Shown one piece after another: positions 21,308-32,785 of a stretch of DNA of 64,000 nt (position 1 is its first letter; each line of letters opens with the position of its first letter). The notes under the pieces were generated by a model. That model saw nothing but the letters and a program-made list of their open reading frames with translations, was not told the DNA's origin and ran no database searches. The DNA comes from Gentiana macrophylla (taxonomy: Eukaryota > Streptophyta > Magnoliopsida > Gentianales > Gentianaceae). The stretch spans positions 39,363 through 103,362 of the forward strand of contig JAOBSW010000391.1 of assembly GCA_026214975.1 (NCBI GenBank). Reading direction: 5' to 3'. A program made the position numbers and the translations under genes.

Positions 21308-22582
21308 ATGGCGGATCAATGAGATGTTCATATTGGAACAAGCCAAAGTGTTAGAGGCTTTGTTACTGATGCTTACACGACAGAATTAGCCATCAACATT
21401 GGTAGAAGGATAAGGAGATATGAAGGACTGGAGGATGTTCTAAATCTAAGATTAGACAGCATCGCATACACCAATTTTCTTAATTTCTGGAGGAACATTG
21501 TGATAAGAGATGATAGAGAGGCATTTACTACCACTGTAAATGCTCAGCAGATTGAAATCACTTCAAATCTACTGAGGGAGGTATTCCGATTTGGACATGT
21601 AATTGGTGCTCCTACAAATCAGATGTTTGTTGATTCAATCAAGACAAACAAGTCCATACCATTATCACCGAGTATAAATGTGAAGCATATCATATTAGAG
21701 TACAATCTACCGAGCAAGATTATTGCAAAGAACATTCTTGGATTTAGTGGAAGGCTTGTTACTCTCTCAGGACCTAAGATAGACATGCTGATAATCATAT
21801 GCAAAAGCATGAAGTTTGATTGGGCCAGATTCTTTGTTGAATATATGAAGAAGGTAATGACAGAGGACAGAGATGGAACAAGGATGTCCAAGTCAAAGCC
21901 CTTGGGTTTGATGATTCAGGCCCTGCTAACTCACTTGAAGATTGCTGATGTTGCACCTGCAAAGATCAACAAGTCTAGATATAAACCAGAAATAAATGAT
22001 CTTATTCTTGGTTTGGATGATGATGATGAAGATGATGATAAGGCAACCGAAAGTGATAATGATGGAGATGATAATGATGGTGGTTGGCAGGCTAAGAAAG
22101 TTACACAACTTGCTGCACCTAAGAAGGCTGCTAAGAATAGAAAGGCTAGTGATACAAGAAAGGTCACTGAGCTTTTAAATCCTAAGAAGACAAGGAAGCA
22201 ACCAGTAGACACTGCTGAATCTACTAGAGTTGTAGTTGAAGTTGAGGCTACTGAGCCTACTGAAGCTACAAAGAAAACTGTTGCTGAGATTTTGAAAGAA
22301 CAACAAAAAGAAGATAGAAGAAAAAGAAAAACTGCTGAAACTGAGGAGCAACCTGTAAAAATAAGGAAACAGGTTGTAAAGAAGAGATTTTATGGTAAAG
22401 GCAAAGAGTTAAAAGTCCTGGAGGACCAAGGGGAAGTTGAAGAAGAGGCTATTGAGCCTACTGAGGATGCTGATGTTGTTGTTGAGCAACATATTGAAGA
22501 ACCACAGCATACTGCTGCACCTGAGCCTACTGTGGAAGTCGTTGAACCTAGTCAAGACCCTGCTGTGGATGCAACAAATTAG
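21308..22582 (+). CDS. Extra 3' ORF of copia element A, N-terminal part (one early TGA)
   Basis: ATG at 21308 is followed in frame by a TGA at codon 5, then about 420 open codons to a TAG at 22580. The N-terminal ~220 residues look globular (FLNFWRNIVIRDDREAF, ITSNLLREVFRFGHVIG, KIIAKNILGFSGRLVTLSG, FDWARFFVEYMKKVM). Next come an acidic run (DDDDEDDDKATESDNDGDD), Lys-rich stretches (KKAAKNRKASDTRK, KKRFYGKGKELK) that could be nuclear-localisation-like, and a Glu/Thr/Pro-rich tail. Element B encodes a similar N-terminus at the same place. Sireviruses are known to carry an envelope-like ORF here. I see no signal peptide or membrane segment in this part, so an envelope role is not supported by what I can read. 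Confidence 0.75.
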
Positions 22583-25109
22583 GGGGAAGAAAACACTGCT
22601 ACATACCCTGCTAATATGCATATAAGTCAGGGGAACCTAGTGTGGAACATCTGAAGGTAGGAGGGACAAATGTACAACCTGATGAACCTACTGACCTATT
22701 TGTATCTGTTATACATACATAGACTCGCCTTGTTGAAGCCTTTGGGGGACAACAAGCTGAGCCATCTTCCCCAAGAAGGCCCACAATGCCATTTGAGAGA
22801 AAAGAAAAGAAGTCTAAGAAAGAAAAGGTAGATCCCAAATTCAAGAAAATTGAAGAATACTTTGCTTGGAAGTTTGGTTTCTACAAGAGACAAAACCAGA
22901 TGCAGACCCAATGAACGATTTTGAAGAATGGTCATTCAACCAGTTGGGAGTAGAGAGCTTTCTTGGATTGATTGATACATCTGAACTACAAGTAAGGCTG
23001 CTGGATATTATTGAAAGGGAAAGTCAAAGAGGAAGCATTTTGTTTAGAGAACCACATGATGCACCTGAAAATGATGATTCATCATCCTCTGATTCTGATG
23101 ATGATCACCCTTCTTTTCCTGGCCAACCTAGTGGCACTGCATTGAAAAGACCGACTGAGAATGCAGGACAGGGATCTAAAGATACAACTGCAGATCACTC
23201 TGTTAATGTTGGCAAGTCTGCTGAGGGCCAGCAGGCTGATCATTTAGATGATGATCCGGAGAATATGACTATGGATTATCTGAAAGCTCAAATAAATTCT
23301 GGAATAGCTCTTGGAGATAACATGCTGATCAGTATGTCTGACACCTTAATGGTTGTGGTGTCTGAAGAAAATTCTGAGGATCAGCAGACTAACATGCTAA
23401 ATAAAGAGCTAGGAACTGTTTTCAATAAAGATTGTTATGTTTGAAGAAACTGATACAGGTTCAGAGGACTCAGCTCTGTATCAGGAGTGGTTTGACACTC
23501 AGGAAACCTTATCTCAAGTTGCAGATCAATTACAGAAAGTTGCTGATGCAAGTGGAGTCTTAGAGGAAAATCTGGCTATAATTCCTTATATTTTTGTTGA
23601 AGAGGTGGTTCAGGTTGCTGAGTTACAAACCACCTGAATATAGGTCGGAACAGAGGGTCCTAATTACTAAAGAACAAACAGTGTTAGGACAAAGGCTGGA
23701 ACTATTGATTGGATTGGAGGAATCCCCTACACATTATGAAGAGATTGTTGTAGAACAGGTTGCTGTAGAACCTGTTATTGCAATGCAGGCTACTAAAGTT
23801 AAGGCTACTAGAGGTATAGATAGTGAGCAGACTAATGTTAATGTGGATGAACAGCTGTTGGCTATGACTTCAGTGATGAGGAGTTCCAAATGCCTGAGGA
23901 AGAACAGGTTGCTAATGAGCCTCAACAGGCACATGTACCAATTTTTTATGACGCACATGTTTTGGAACCTCAACCTGCACAAGATCCTATATTGGAAGAA
24001 ATTTTTGGAGATGTTATTGAGGAGGGTCCTGAACCTACTGATTGGGACAGGACAAGAGCCATGGTTGTCAGCATACCAAGGGCATACTATAATGTTGAAG
24101 ATCCTGCTGATGATTTTGCTGGACAAATGGCAGAAGGTATGGCTGGTGCAATACCAGCACATGTTTTGGAAGAGTTGAGAGCTTTAAGGATTGATATTGC
24201 ACATCTAAGGACTCAACTGGCTAGACAAGAATAGAGACTTGAAGATTTGGTGAATCTTGTAGAAAATAGAGGAAGAACTACTGAGACAGTTGATTCCAAC
24301 ATTACATCTGCTCAATTTGTTATAAATGATCTTTTAAGATATGTAAAAGGTATAAGGACCAACACAGCAATCAAAGATTAGCAATTGAATGAACGGCTTG
24401 CCTCAATACACCAAAAGTTGGACAAGCTTGCTGAGGCACCCAAGCCTGCTCTAGTACCTCAACCTTCTCAGACACCTCAACTTGATGTCCTTGATCCTAA
24501 GATAACTGAGAGGATCAATCTGCTGGAACAAACAATTGAAGGAAGGATCACTGCAGTTGACACAAGAACTGAGATAATGGAAGGTCAACTTGCAAATTTA
24601 GTGATTACACATGAAAGTGTTCATGGTCTACTGTCCCGGTATGTTGATGATGTCAATAAGGGGGAAGAGGGCCTTACAGCAGAAGCAAACCGGCACCTGG
24701 TAGGATTCATATGACTGATGACCTCCTGAAGGAATACAAGAAGCTATACTATGGAAAGAAGAGACACTATCATGACATGGGATTTCAAGAAGGACTCAAC
24801 TCCTTTTTGGGATTAAAATTTTGGGAAATAAGGGTCATGTCACTGAGATCTTCTTTTAGAGGTGAAAGAGGAGGCAGAGGTGGAAGAGGTCAAAGACTGG
24901 TAGTTCAGTCAGCAAGGGATTCACTGGAAGTGTTTAAACATTTCTACATGGGACTAGGATTCAGTGTTCATGCTATCAGATTAGCCCTACCAGAATCATG
25001 GACATAGTGGAAACAGCTACACACATGGATTGATTTCTCTACAATAGAAAATCAATGGATGCAAGACATAGTAAGGGAAATCAAGGAGTTCCAAGAGAAA
25101 CAAAACTAG
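22583..25109 (+). pseudogene. Extra 3' ORF of copia element A, middle and C-terminal part (broken)
   Basis: The sequence remains coding-like over about 2.5 kb with scattered stops and frame changes. 22866-23444 has an acidic Ser/Asp-rich stretch (SSSSDSDDDHPS). 23437-23637 follows. 23890-24234 has repeated Glu/Pro motifs. 24150-24700 is strongly heptad-like (VLEELRALRIDIAHLRTQLARQE, ERLASIHQKLDKLAEAP, INLLEQTIEGRI), interrupted by TAGs at about 24232 and 24378. 24711-25007 has an Arg/Gly-rich patch (RGERGGRGGRGQR) resembling an RGG box. It ends near EFQEKQN at 25107. A coiled coil plus an RGG-like patch suggests oligomerisation and nucleic-acid binding; this is inference. Confidence 0.65.
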
Positions 25110-25285
25110 AACAGAAACAGGAACAGAAACTAGATCAGCATTTATTCCATTTTGCTGATCCTAGTTTGTAAAATTTTTGAACAAATATTTTTAATGAAAG
25201 ATGACAGAATTTGTTCTGTCTGTGTTTTTATCTTTCTGCTTTGTTGTAAGGAGGTTATTGGCATCATCACTAAAAAGGAGGAAAT
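25110..25285 (+). other. 3' untranslated stretch and polypurine tract of element A
   Basis: A short AT-rich stretch ends in 'catcatcactaaaaaggaggaaat'. The purine run at 25272-25284 is the PPT, immediately before the LTR. Element B has the matching arrangement (catcatcaaaaagggg on its coding strand). Confidence 0.75.
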
Positions 25286-26972
25286 TGTTGGACATATTTT
25301 AAGTTTTAATGATGAGTGCCAGACTAGCTATTATAGAGCAAAGGCAAAAAGATGTCTAGATCAAATGTATAGGTTTATTAGAGTTTGAACTTTGTATACG
25401 TTTGATCAAACAAGCTTTGTAATTAGGTCAGCTGACTTTATCAGCAGACCTATCTAGATCAGTAGGGTAACTAGGTCAGTAGAGTGTCTAGGAACCTGCT
25501 GAAGACTGAAGGCTGAGGGTATGAACTCAGTTATTGAAGGCTAAGGGATCAAACTTAGTATTTAAAGTCAAGGATATAGAATCAAAATTTAGGGAAGTCT
25601 GTGTTCACCTAAACTGATTACATAAACCTTGTGTACAAGGTCTAAGTTCCATATGTTAAGTGGTGACTGGAACTTAGTTATGATCAAAATGGTGTACTCT
25701 AACTTCGCAATAAAAAGTTGGATGAGAAGAAGTCAGCTGATGTGTTATTGAGACACAGCAGACTTAAACCTGCTGAAAGATGTGTACATCAGTAGGCTGT
25801 TATACTTCAAATATTTACTGAGTATATTTCTTGATTTAATCAAGGCTTACATTGGAAGATTAATAAGATAAGGATGGATTACAATCCTTGATATTTTCAA
25901 CAAATCAATGGCCAAGATAAAAAGAACGTTGGAAAGATTCAGAGGATTAACCAATGGATACAAGTCAAATGGTGGACAGACTGAAAACTGCCAAAAAGCA
26001 AACTGACAGTGTTAGTACTATGAACAGAGATAGAAAGCAAGTCAAGATAGAGACAAATCTGAAATGGCTATGTTTGAAATTCAAACATAAGTCACATGAT
26101 TCTCACCTATAAATAGAAGACTCCTGATTCAGATACAAGTGATGAAAAACAAATAATCTACTCTAAGCTATCAAGTTTTTGATCAAGAAAATCACCCTGC
26201 TGACATACACAGAGCTTTAAATGATTGATCAAGAAATTTTTTCATGTGTAACCTGCTATCAAGTTACATCAAATATACACACTTGGACACATCAAGTTGC
26301 TGATCATTTCATCCTGATCAAGCCTGCCGATATTGAATCGTTTACTTGATTCAAACCTTCTTTTACAAGAAAACCTCATGAAATGGAGAGAAGCACTTAG
26401 GTGTGAAGAACCGTTTTTTTGTGATGGAGCTGGTAAAGTGGCAATCCTACCCTTCAAGGACCAGTGGAATACTTTGGAGCAGCAATCCTACCTGTTTCAA
26501 GTGTTCAGTTTGTGAAGCCATAGTTAATGGTGAAGGACAAACAGCTTAGGGATCTTTGTAAATGCAACCTCAAAGATCTCTAGTTAATTTCCTCCAACAT
26601 CACAGGCGAAGAGTGGCCTGACAGCATTACACCACCTGGAACCACTATAAAAGTTTTCTTACTTACTTTCTGCATTTGCTTTAAGCATTTAGTATACTGA
26701 TCACATCAACCTACTGAAATTAGCAACTGAATCACACACATACACTGCTGAGTATCTAATACTTAGTATCATTCTTTTAACAAAAAGTAATAAGGCTTAA
26801 ACTAAATATATTCCACTACAACAAATCCAGTAATATAAAGTGTCAGCAGACTACTGAGCAGTCAATAGGCTACTGACATTGCAGAGTTTGTTAACTCCAA
26901 AAGTTTTAAGTGTTAGGTTTATTCACCCCCCCCCCCTCTGAACTTAACCAAAGCCTTTTCAAGGGACCAATA
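25286..26972 (+). repeat. 3' LTR of copia element A (about 1.69 kb)
   Basis: It opens TGTTGGACAT right after the PPT. It closes near gggaccaata at 26972; element B's LTR ends gggaccaaca, so the terminal CA seems mutated to TA here. It contains a C-rich run (ttcacccccccccccc) about 50 bp before its end, as in B. No second LTR of A is in the window. Confidence 0.8.
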
Positions 26973-27126
26973 GCAGTCATGCCTCCTACTCCTAGTATGT
27001 ATCCAAATGATCTTCTTTTTGGATAATTAAAGTCATCAACTTCATATGTATAAGTCACGGCAGAACAATTTCTAATGTTTATACTAGAGGTATTCTGATA
27101 CTTTTCTCTACTTTTTGGTGCATTGC
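26973..27126 (-). other. Short unexplained open stretch between two transposons
   Basis: This 154 bp between the A and D LTRs belongs to neither. On the minus strand one frame is open across the whole stretch (about 51 codons, including RNCSAVTYTYEVDDFNYPK and FGYILGVGGMTA). The composition is protein-like. I do not recognise the family. It could be a remnant of a host exon or of an older element into which A or D inserted. The other minus frames contain stops. Confidence 0.3.
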
Positions 27127-27944
27127 TGATACGGTTCGGGATCTAGATTAAGGATGCAATGAAGAAAATACGAAGGAAACGAAGAAGAAAGAAGGAAAAA
27201 CAACGAGCAAGGACTTAGTTTTTCTCGGAATCACACTTCGAAAAACTAAGTTGAGAACGCCGCACAAGGATTGCTCAAATCCTTGATAAATTCTCAAGTC
27301 AATCGAATTACCTAATCAACAAGGTAACAAGATAAACTCACAATATTTTATATAATTCACTCAAAGTTGAAATCTGCATTACAAAGTCATAGAACATGCC
27401 TTATATAGGCAGAATTTCAGATTTGAATACACGAATAAAGATGAAAAGACTTCCTAGAATAATGAAGAGACTTCCTAGAAACAATAATCAAGAGTGGCGC
27501 CAACCTAGGTTCAAGATCAGCCATGAAATAAGTCATTTAGGTACAATGCACTTTGCTGAAAAATTAATGCTCCAAATACAATGTACCTAGTTTCTCCAAT
27601 GCTAAAAGTGGCGCCATTTTGAGTAGTATTTTCAGATTTATTTAGCTTAAATAAAATATAAATATTTATATTTTTGGGCTTATTATTCATATGATCCAAA
27701 ACTTAGCCCAAAATCTGATCTTGTGATTCCAAAGTCCATCAACCCCAATCACAAGTCCATTTACCATAAATGGCTGAATCTTCCTCCTTGTTAAGCCCAA
27801 TATGATCTTTGAATGAGCCCAAAACGAGTTGCTTTAATGCTGCATCCAATTTCTTAGTTTGTGACCTTGTCATCGGACCCGACTTGAAAAGTGAGTGGGT
27901 CGTTTCTGTCCAAAGATGAATCGTTGGAAAGATGATGCATATCA
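27127..27944 (-). repeat. LTR of chromovirus fragment D (818 bp, minus strand)
   Basis: On the minus strand it runs from TGATATGCAT (27944) to the end ACCGTATCA (27127). The start is set by comparison with element E, whose LTR begins with TGATA at the same codon of pol, just after Pro-Gly-Gly. D's pol frame runs into this LTR. The partner LTR is not in the window. Confidence 0.7.
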
Positions 27945-28957
27945 TTCCCTCCCGGGTGGAAAGGATCTGTCCTCAGATCTGAAGAGTCTTGATAAGGAGT
28001 TAAATCAGCAACATTGAACGTAGGAGAAATGCTCCAATCTTGAGGAATGTCCAACTTGTAAGCATTGTTGTTGATCCGCTCTAGCACTTGAAAAGGACCA
28101 GCACCACGAGCATTCAGCTTTGACTTGCGGAGTTCGGGAAAGCGTTCTTTGCGAAGGTGCAGCCAAACTAAATCCCCTGGTTGAAAGATCAATTCCTTGC
28201 GCCCCTTGTTTGCCTTCTTCATGTAAGTTTCAGTTGCTTTTTGCACATTCAGGCGAGCTTTTTCATGCAAGGATTGAACAAGTGCAGCCTTGGCATCACC
28301 ATCCAAGCTAACCTGCGTTCCAGGAGGTAAAGGAACAAAGTCAAAAGGTGCAGCCGGTAAAAACCCATAAACAAGTTCAAATGGCGCATATTGAGTTGCT
28401 GAATGCTTAGCACGGTTATAAGCAAATTCCACATAAGGCAAACAAAGTTCCCAATTCTTTAAGTTACTTTTAACAACGGTACGAAGAAGTTGGCCTAAGA
28501 CTCGATTTACTACTTCAGTTTGGCCATCAGTTTGTGGATGAAACGAAGTAGAAAACAACAAGTAAGTGCCCAATCGCATCCATAAAACTCTCCAAAAATG
28601 ACTCACGAATTTCGTATCACGATCACTCACAATCGTACGAGGAACACCATGTAAACGGACAATTTCTTTAAAGAACAAATCAGCCATATAGGAAGCATCG
28701 TTCGTTTTATTACATGGAACAAAATGGGCCATTTTAGAAAAACGATCCACGACAACAAAAATTGATTCTTTTCCATTTTTAGAACGAGGCAATCCTAACA
28801 CAAAGTCCATAGAAATATCCGTCCAAGGAGATGTTGGAATTGGTAAAGGAATGTATAAACCATGTGGTTGCAAGCGTGATTTAGCATGTTTACACACAAG
28901 ACAAGAAGCACATAACTTAATCACATCAGATTTCATGCGTGGCCAAAACCTTCCCGA
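27739..28957 (-). pseudogene. pol: Integrase of chromovirus fragment D, overlapping the LTR
   Basis: 28936-27854 is an open stretch of 360 codons. It has the second half of the zinc finger ([13 protein letters not shown]), the first catalytic Asp ([10 protein letters not shown]), the second ([14 protein letters not shown]) and the Glu in [16 protein letters not shown]. The C-terminal GPF-type module follows ([21 protein letters not shown]), then [13 protein letters not shown] frame change at about 27870 leads to a conserved tail ([11 protein letters not shown]) ending near 27739 inside the LTR. Chromoviruses of the CRM type are known to extend integrase into the 3' LTR; assignment to CRM or a close clade is tentative. 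RT, gag and 5' LTR are absent, cut off at 28957. Confidence 0.85.
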
Positions 28958-29045
28958 CTGCTTTCATGCCGCTTCACCAGCTACCACCAGCTACCACCAG
29001 ATTTCATGCGTGGCCAAAATCACATCAGATTTCATGCCGCTTCAC
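28957..29045. other. Scrambled junction between fragment D and copia LTR B
   Basis: Short pieces of both flanks recur in shuffled order: 'cagatttcatgcgtggcc' (from D, 28927) again at 28999, 'cacatcagatttcatg' at 29021, and 'cttcaccagctaccacc' (from LTR B, matching about 50733) at 28972 and 29039. This looks like a repair junction with templated insertions. Confidence 0.6.
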
Positions 29046-30208
29046 CAGCTACCACCACAAACACAGTCTACCTGACTGCTTGTAACAACTGTCTTTGGCA
29101 AAACCATCCCGGTTTTCTTCACAGTCTAAACCTTTGATGTAGAATCAAAGTTGGGCTGAGAATCAATAAATTGATTCTTGTTTGTGGTTCTTCTAAGTGT
29201 GTGAATCTAGATAAATTCTGTGTAGCTTGAACACTTGAAGAGATTCTTGATATGATCTTGTTATAGCGCAGTGATGATAGCAATTTGAATAAAATGACTA
29301 ATGCACAACAATGCTTGTTAAAACTTCATATCTAATCCTTGGTGCAAAGTCCTCTATTTATAGTGTGAGGTCCAACGTTCATCTTGCTTGAATTCGAATT
29401 GTATCAACGTCTATCTTGGAACGGCTATATTTTCTGACCGTTCTGATGTGTCAGTATTTCATCCAATAGAATTGCTTCCTTTAAAACGCTCAACTGTACT
29501 ATCAGTTTGTTGAATGACTGACATGTAAAACTACGTTTACTAATCAGATCTATACTTGGAGTATTAACTGAGATTTTACTCTTCTTCAAATATCAGTGCT
29601 CCAGTTTACATCTGATTGTAATTGACTTAATCAGAGGACACCATAAAGAATTATCTTCTAAGAATTCATTGTCTTTATGATTCTTAGGTCTTTATACAAG
29701 ATCCATAAAGTTAGTTCAGGTCACCACACACTTGCCTGAAGTCCAACTTTACAGATCTCGACTTGTAATCTTCATAATCGAGTTTGAACCTCGCTTCTTC
29801 AATCTTCGCAGAATCGAGTCTCGTGACCTCGGTTCTTCAATCTTCTGTAATTGAGTCCGTGACCTCGGTTCTTCAATCTTCTATATAAGCCAACCGAGTT
29901 TGTATACCTCACGAACTTATCTTCTTCGGGCCAGTAGGTGTATATTAAAGTCGGTTTGTTTATCTTGATGATTTCCAGTTTCCTAACTGACTTCCAGTTT
30001 TCAGTTTCACGATACACTAACTATTACAGTGCTTGTCTGATGTAACCTATACAAATATCATACTCTAGTAAAACCTATACATTCAGTTCTAGACATCTTT
30101 TAGCTTTTCACTATAACAGCGAGCTTCAGCACTTCATCAATGAGGTTAAGATAATACTTTGAATAAATATGATGAATTATCATCAAAACATAAATTTTAT
30201 TTCGATCA
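29045..30208 (-). repeat. Truncated 3' LTR of copia element B (minus strand)
   Basis: It is homologous to 50736-51897 of the complete B LTR. The LTR start on the minus strand is at 30208 next to the PPT; about 570 bp of the far end are missing at 29045. It contains a TATA motif (minus ggcttatatagaag at about 29879-29892) and about three ~36-bp tandem repeats (29779-29885). Confidence 0.85.
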
Positions 30209-30363
30209 ATTTTCCCCTTTTTGATGATGCCAATAATCTCCCTAAAAGAAAACCTTAAAGATCAAAACAAAGTAAAATAATGTAAAACTTGAAAACTGGA
30301 TTTCATTAGAATACACAAAAACTGGAATAGTTACACTTTGTTCAAATGAATTTTGACTAAAGA
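30209..30363 (-). other. Polypurine tract and 3' untranslated stretch of element B
   Basis: On the minus strand, aaaaaggggaaaa (30209-30222) precedes the LTR. About 140 bp separate it from the stop of the extra ORF at 30364. Confidence 0.7.
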
Positions 30364-32785
30364 CTAAGCCTTTTTCTGTGCTTTTTGTGTAACTAAAATA
30401 AACTTCATCTCTTTGTCGTGTAGACGATAATCATATTCTAGCTTGGAGTCTTCCTTAGAAAAGGTCTTGTTATAGTATACTTGACTTCCTTCTTTCCATT
30501 TTCTCCATAAGATTAACTTTGGTAAAGCTGATTCATTTACGTAGTATTTCTCAAATTCGGCTACATCAGCTTTCATCTGTTCAGTTTTGTCTTTAATCTT
30601 CAGTTTGTCTTTGATCCTTTTGATCTTTTTATATTGTGCCATTTTCTGATTTGAGAATTCATCAGATAAGAAGTAGTTCAAGGATTCTTCAAAAGTCTTA
30701 TCCTTGTACTTAGCTTTGATAGGATTATGATCTTTGACAAACTTTAACCATAGATCCTTTGTAAGAGTAGCTCTCCGATCTTCAGGTTGACTATATTTCT
30801 CAATGAGCTGCTCATCAGTTAGCTCTTTCTTTAAGAACTTTGGATCTGATTTATATCTTCCCAATTCATCTTCAAGTTGCTTCATTTCCTTAACTTCAGC
30901 TTTTCTTCTTCAGCTTCCCCCTTTTTGGCATCATACAGTTGATCTACCAAAGCATGGGTTGTCTGTTGGTCGGCTGAGATACGTTGCTGAGAAGCAAGTA
31001 CTTATTTAAGCTGATTCTCTAACCCATAGATATGCTGATTCATATGCTAGTGAGCCTGGGCATGTGTTTCCCTATCTACTGCGGTTGAGTCTTCAAGTTT
31101 CTGTTTAAGTAACAAGATTTCTGAAGCAGAACTCGAACTTGACTTGTGGATCATTTCTAGTCTTGCATGAATTGAGACATCTATTTTAGTTATATAATCA
31201 AGATATCCAAAAATATTTGATAGAAGGCCGTTGTGTGCATCCCTTTGACTGAGCACAATCTTCAAGTTCTCATGAACTTTTGCCATTTCATCCTTTGTTA
31301 GGATATCAGAAGGATCATATGTAGCTTCTGTTTGATCCTTAGACTGAGTGATGTCTTTAATGATCATAAGTTGTTCATTATTAATTTCATCAGCTACTTA
31401 CTGAGTGTTAGTTGTCTGATTTCCAACAGGCAAATCTTCTTGCTGAGTTACAGTTTGCGTGGCTAGAGGTTGATGTTGAGTTTCTGTCTGCAAAGCTGTA
31501 GTCATATCAGCTTCTTTCTTTGAATGATCATCATCAACATCATCCTTCTTCTTTGAATATCTCCGGGAATAGATGATGTGGCTGATTTTCTTCTGTGAGC
31601 TAGTTCAGTAAATCTATTGAAGCAATTTGCAAGAAACTCTGATACAGGAAACAGAGAGTATAGATCTCCAATTTCCAATTCTTCCAAGAGTAACTTTTAT
31701 TCATATTGTAAAGTGGCTTCATGAAAATATTCTGGTTTAAGTTTCATCTTCATCAATCTGATAATTCTATCAGCTTTAAAAACTAGGGCTGATTGCTGAT
31801 CTGTTTGATCATGTAACTGAGAAGTATCAGCAAGAATGTTTTTCTTAGTAACTTCAGTTGTCAGTTGTTGTTCCCCCTCAGTTGGTGTTGTCTTGCTTGA
31901 AGTTCCTGGGTAAAAACATCTTACAACTGATCTTTCCTCTGCCGAGTCAGCCTTTCGCTTGATTCCTTTGTGTTCAGCTTCCGGTTGAGACACGGTTTTC
32001 ATCGGCTTCAGTTAGGAAGTTGTTCTTCTTCTTTGCCGCGATTTCTCTGTAAGTTGCAGTTTGTCTTGCTTTCTTCCCTTCCTTGATTTTTTCCAAATAA
32101 AATTGAATGATTCCACTGAGTGTTTTCTTCAGTCGGAATCTTCCAACAGTTGTTTGTCCTTCAGCTTGAGCTCTTTGTGCACTTTCTAATTCAGCTAAGT
32201 GTTGCTTCTTTATCTGATTGACGACATAACCGGCCCAATTGAATTCTATTTCGTCCTAAATTATGTTCATCAGATAAACATTGTCATCGGATAATGTATT
32301 GATTCCTTTGGATTTTCCAATAACATGTTTGCTGAGCCATCTGCTGAGGAGTCCAAATTCTAGCTTGTGTTTATCAACATGAATACCAACTTTTAGTGGT
32401 TCTTTAGATAATGTAATCAGCCTAAGAAAGGCGTCTCTTTTCAATGGTAGAGAAGTCAAATCTATTGATGTCACAGATGAATTTGTGAAACCAAATAGTG
32501 ACTTCATAACTCGTTCATTGACAACAATATGATCTAAACGAACTGTAGTGAATAAAGAGTCTTTTACCAAACGCATATTTCCCAGAACTGCAAAATACCT
32601 TCCACATCACGTTCTTCTTTGAAGGTAACCTCCAGAATATTTCTTAATCTTGGTTGTTTCTCGATCTTCTCGCAGATATAACTTGCTAACAGAGTGTTGT
32701 TGCGCATAGTCTCATAAATTTCGAAAGTATACACTTCTAACTCAATGATCAATCTTTCTTCATGCGATTTCTTTGAAGTAGCCAT
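30364..32785 (-). pseudogene. Extra 3' ORF of copia element B (broken into several frames)
   Basis: The start is the ATG at 32785 (MATSKKSHEERLIIELEV). A frameshift near 32570 separates ILQFWE from the continuation LVKDSLFTTVRLDHIVVNERVMKSLFGF. This resembles element A's FLNFWRN...DDREAFTTTVNAQQIEITSNLLREVFRF in spacing and hydrophobic pattern. Further pieces are 32002-31697 (Lys/Ser-rich), 31367-31047 (helical, KLEDSTAVDRETHAQ) and 30885-30364, an open 173-codon charged helical C-terminus (LKIKDKTEQMKADVAEFEKYY, LWRKWKEG). The length of about 800 codons is shorter than in A. Function is not known to me. The placement matches the envelope-like ORF of Sireviruses, but I see no membrane segment. 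Confidence 0.7.

Noticed and set aside
21931..22212. Minus-strand Ser/Phe-rich ORFs opposite the extra ORF of element A
   Set aside because: Shadow of the acidic GAT/GAA-rich coding strand; the plus strand is open over a longer range and is supported by homology to element B.
26925..26940. C homopolymer as a telomere or structural signal
   Set aside because: The same C/G-rich run occurs at the equivalent place of the B LTR (about 50196-50203); it is part of the LTR.
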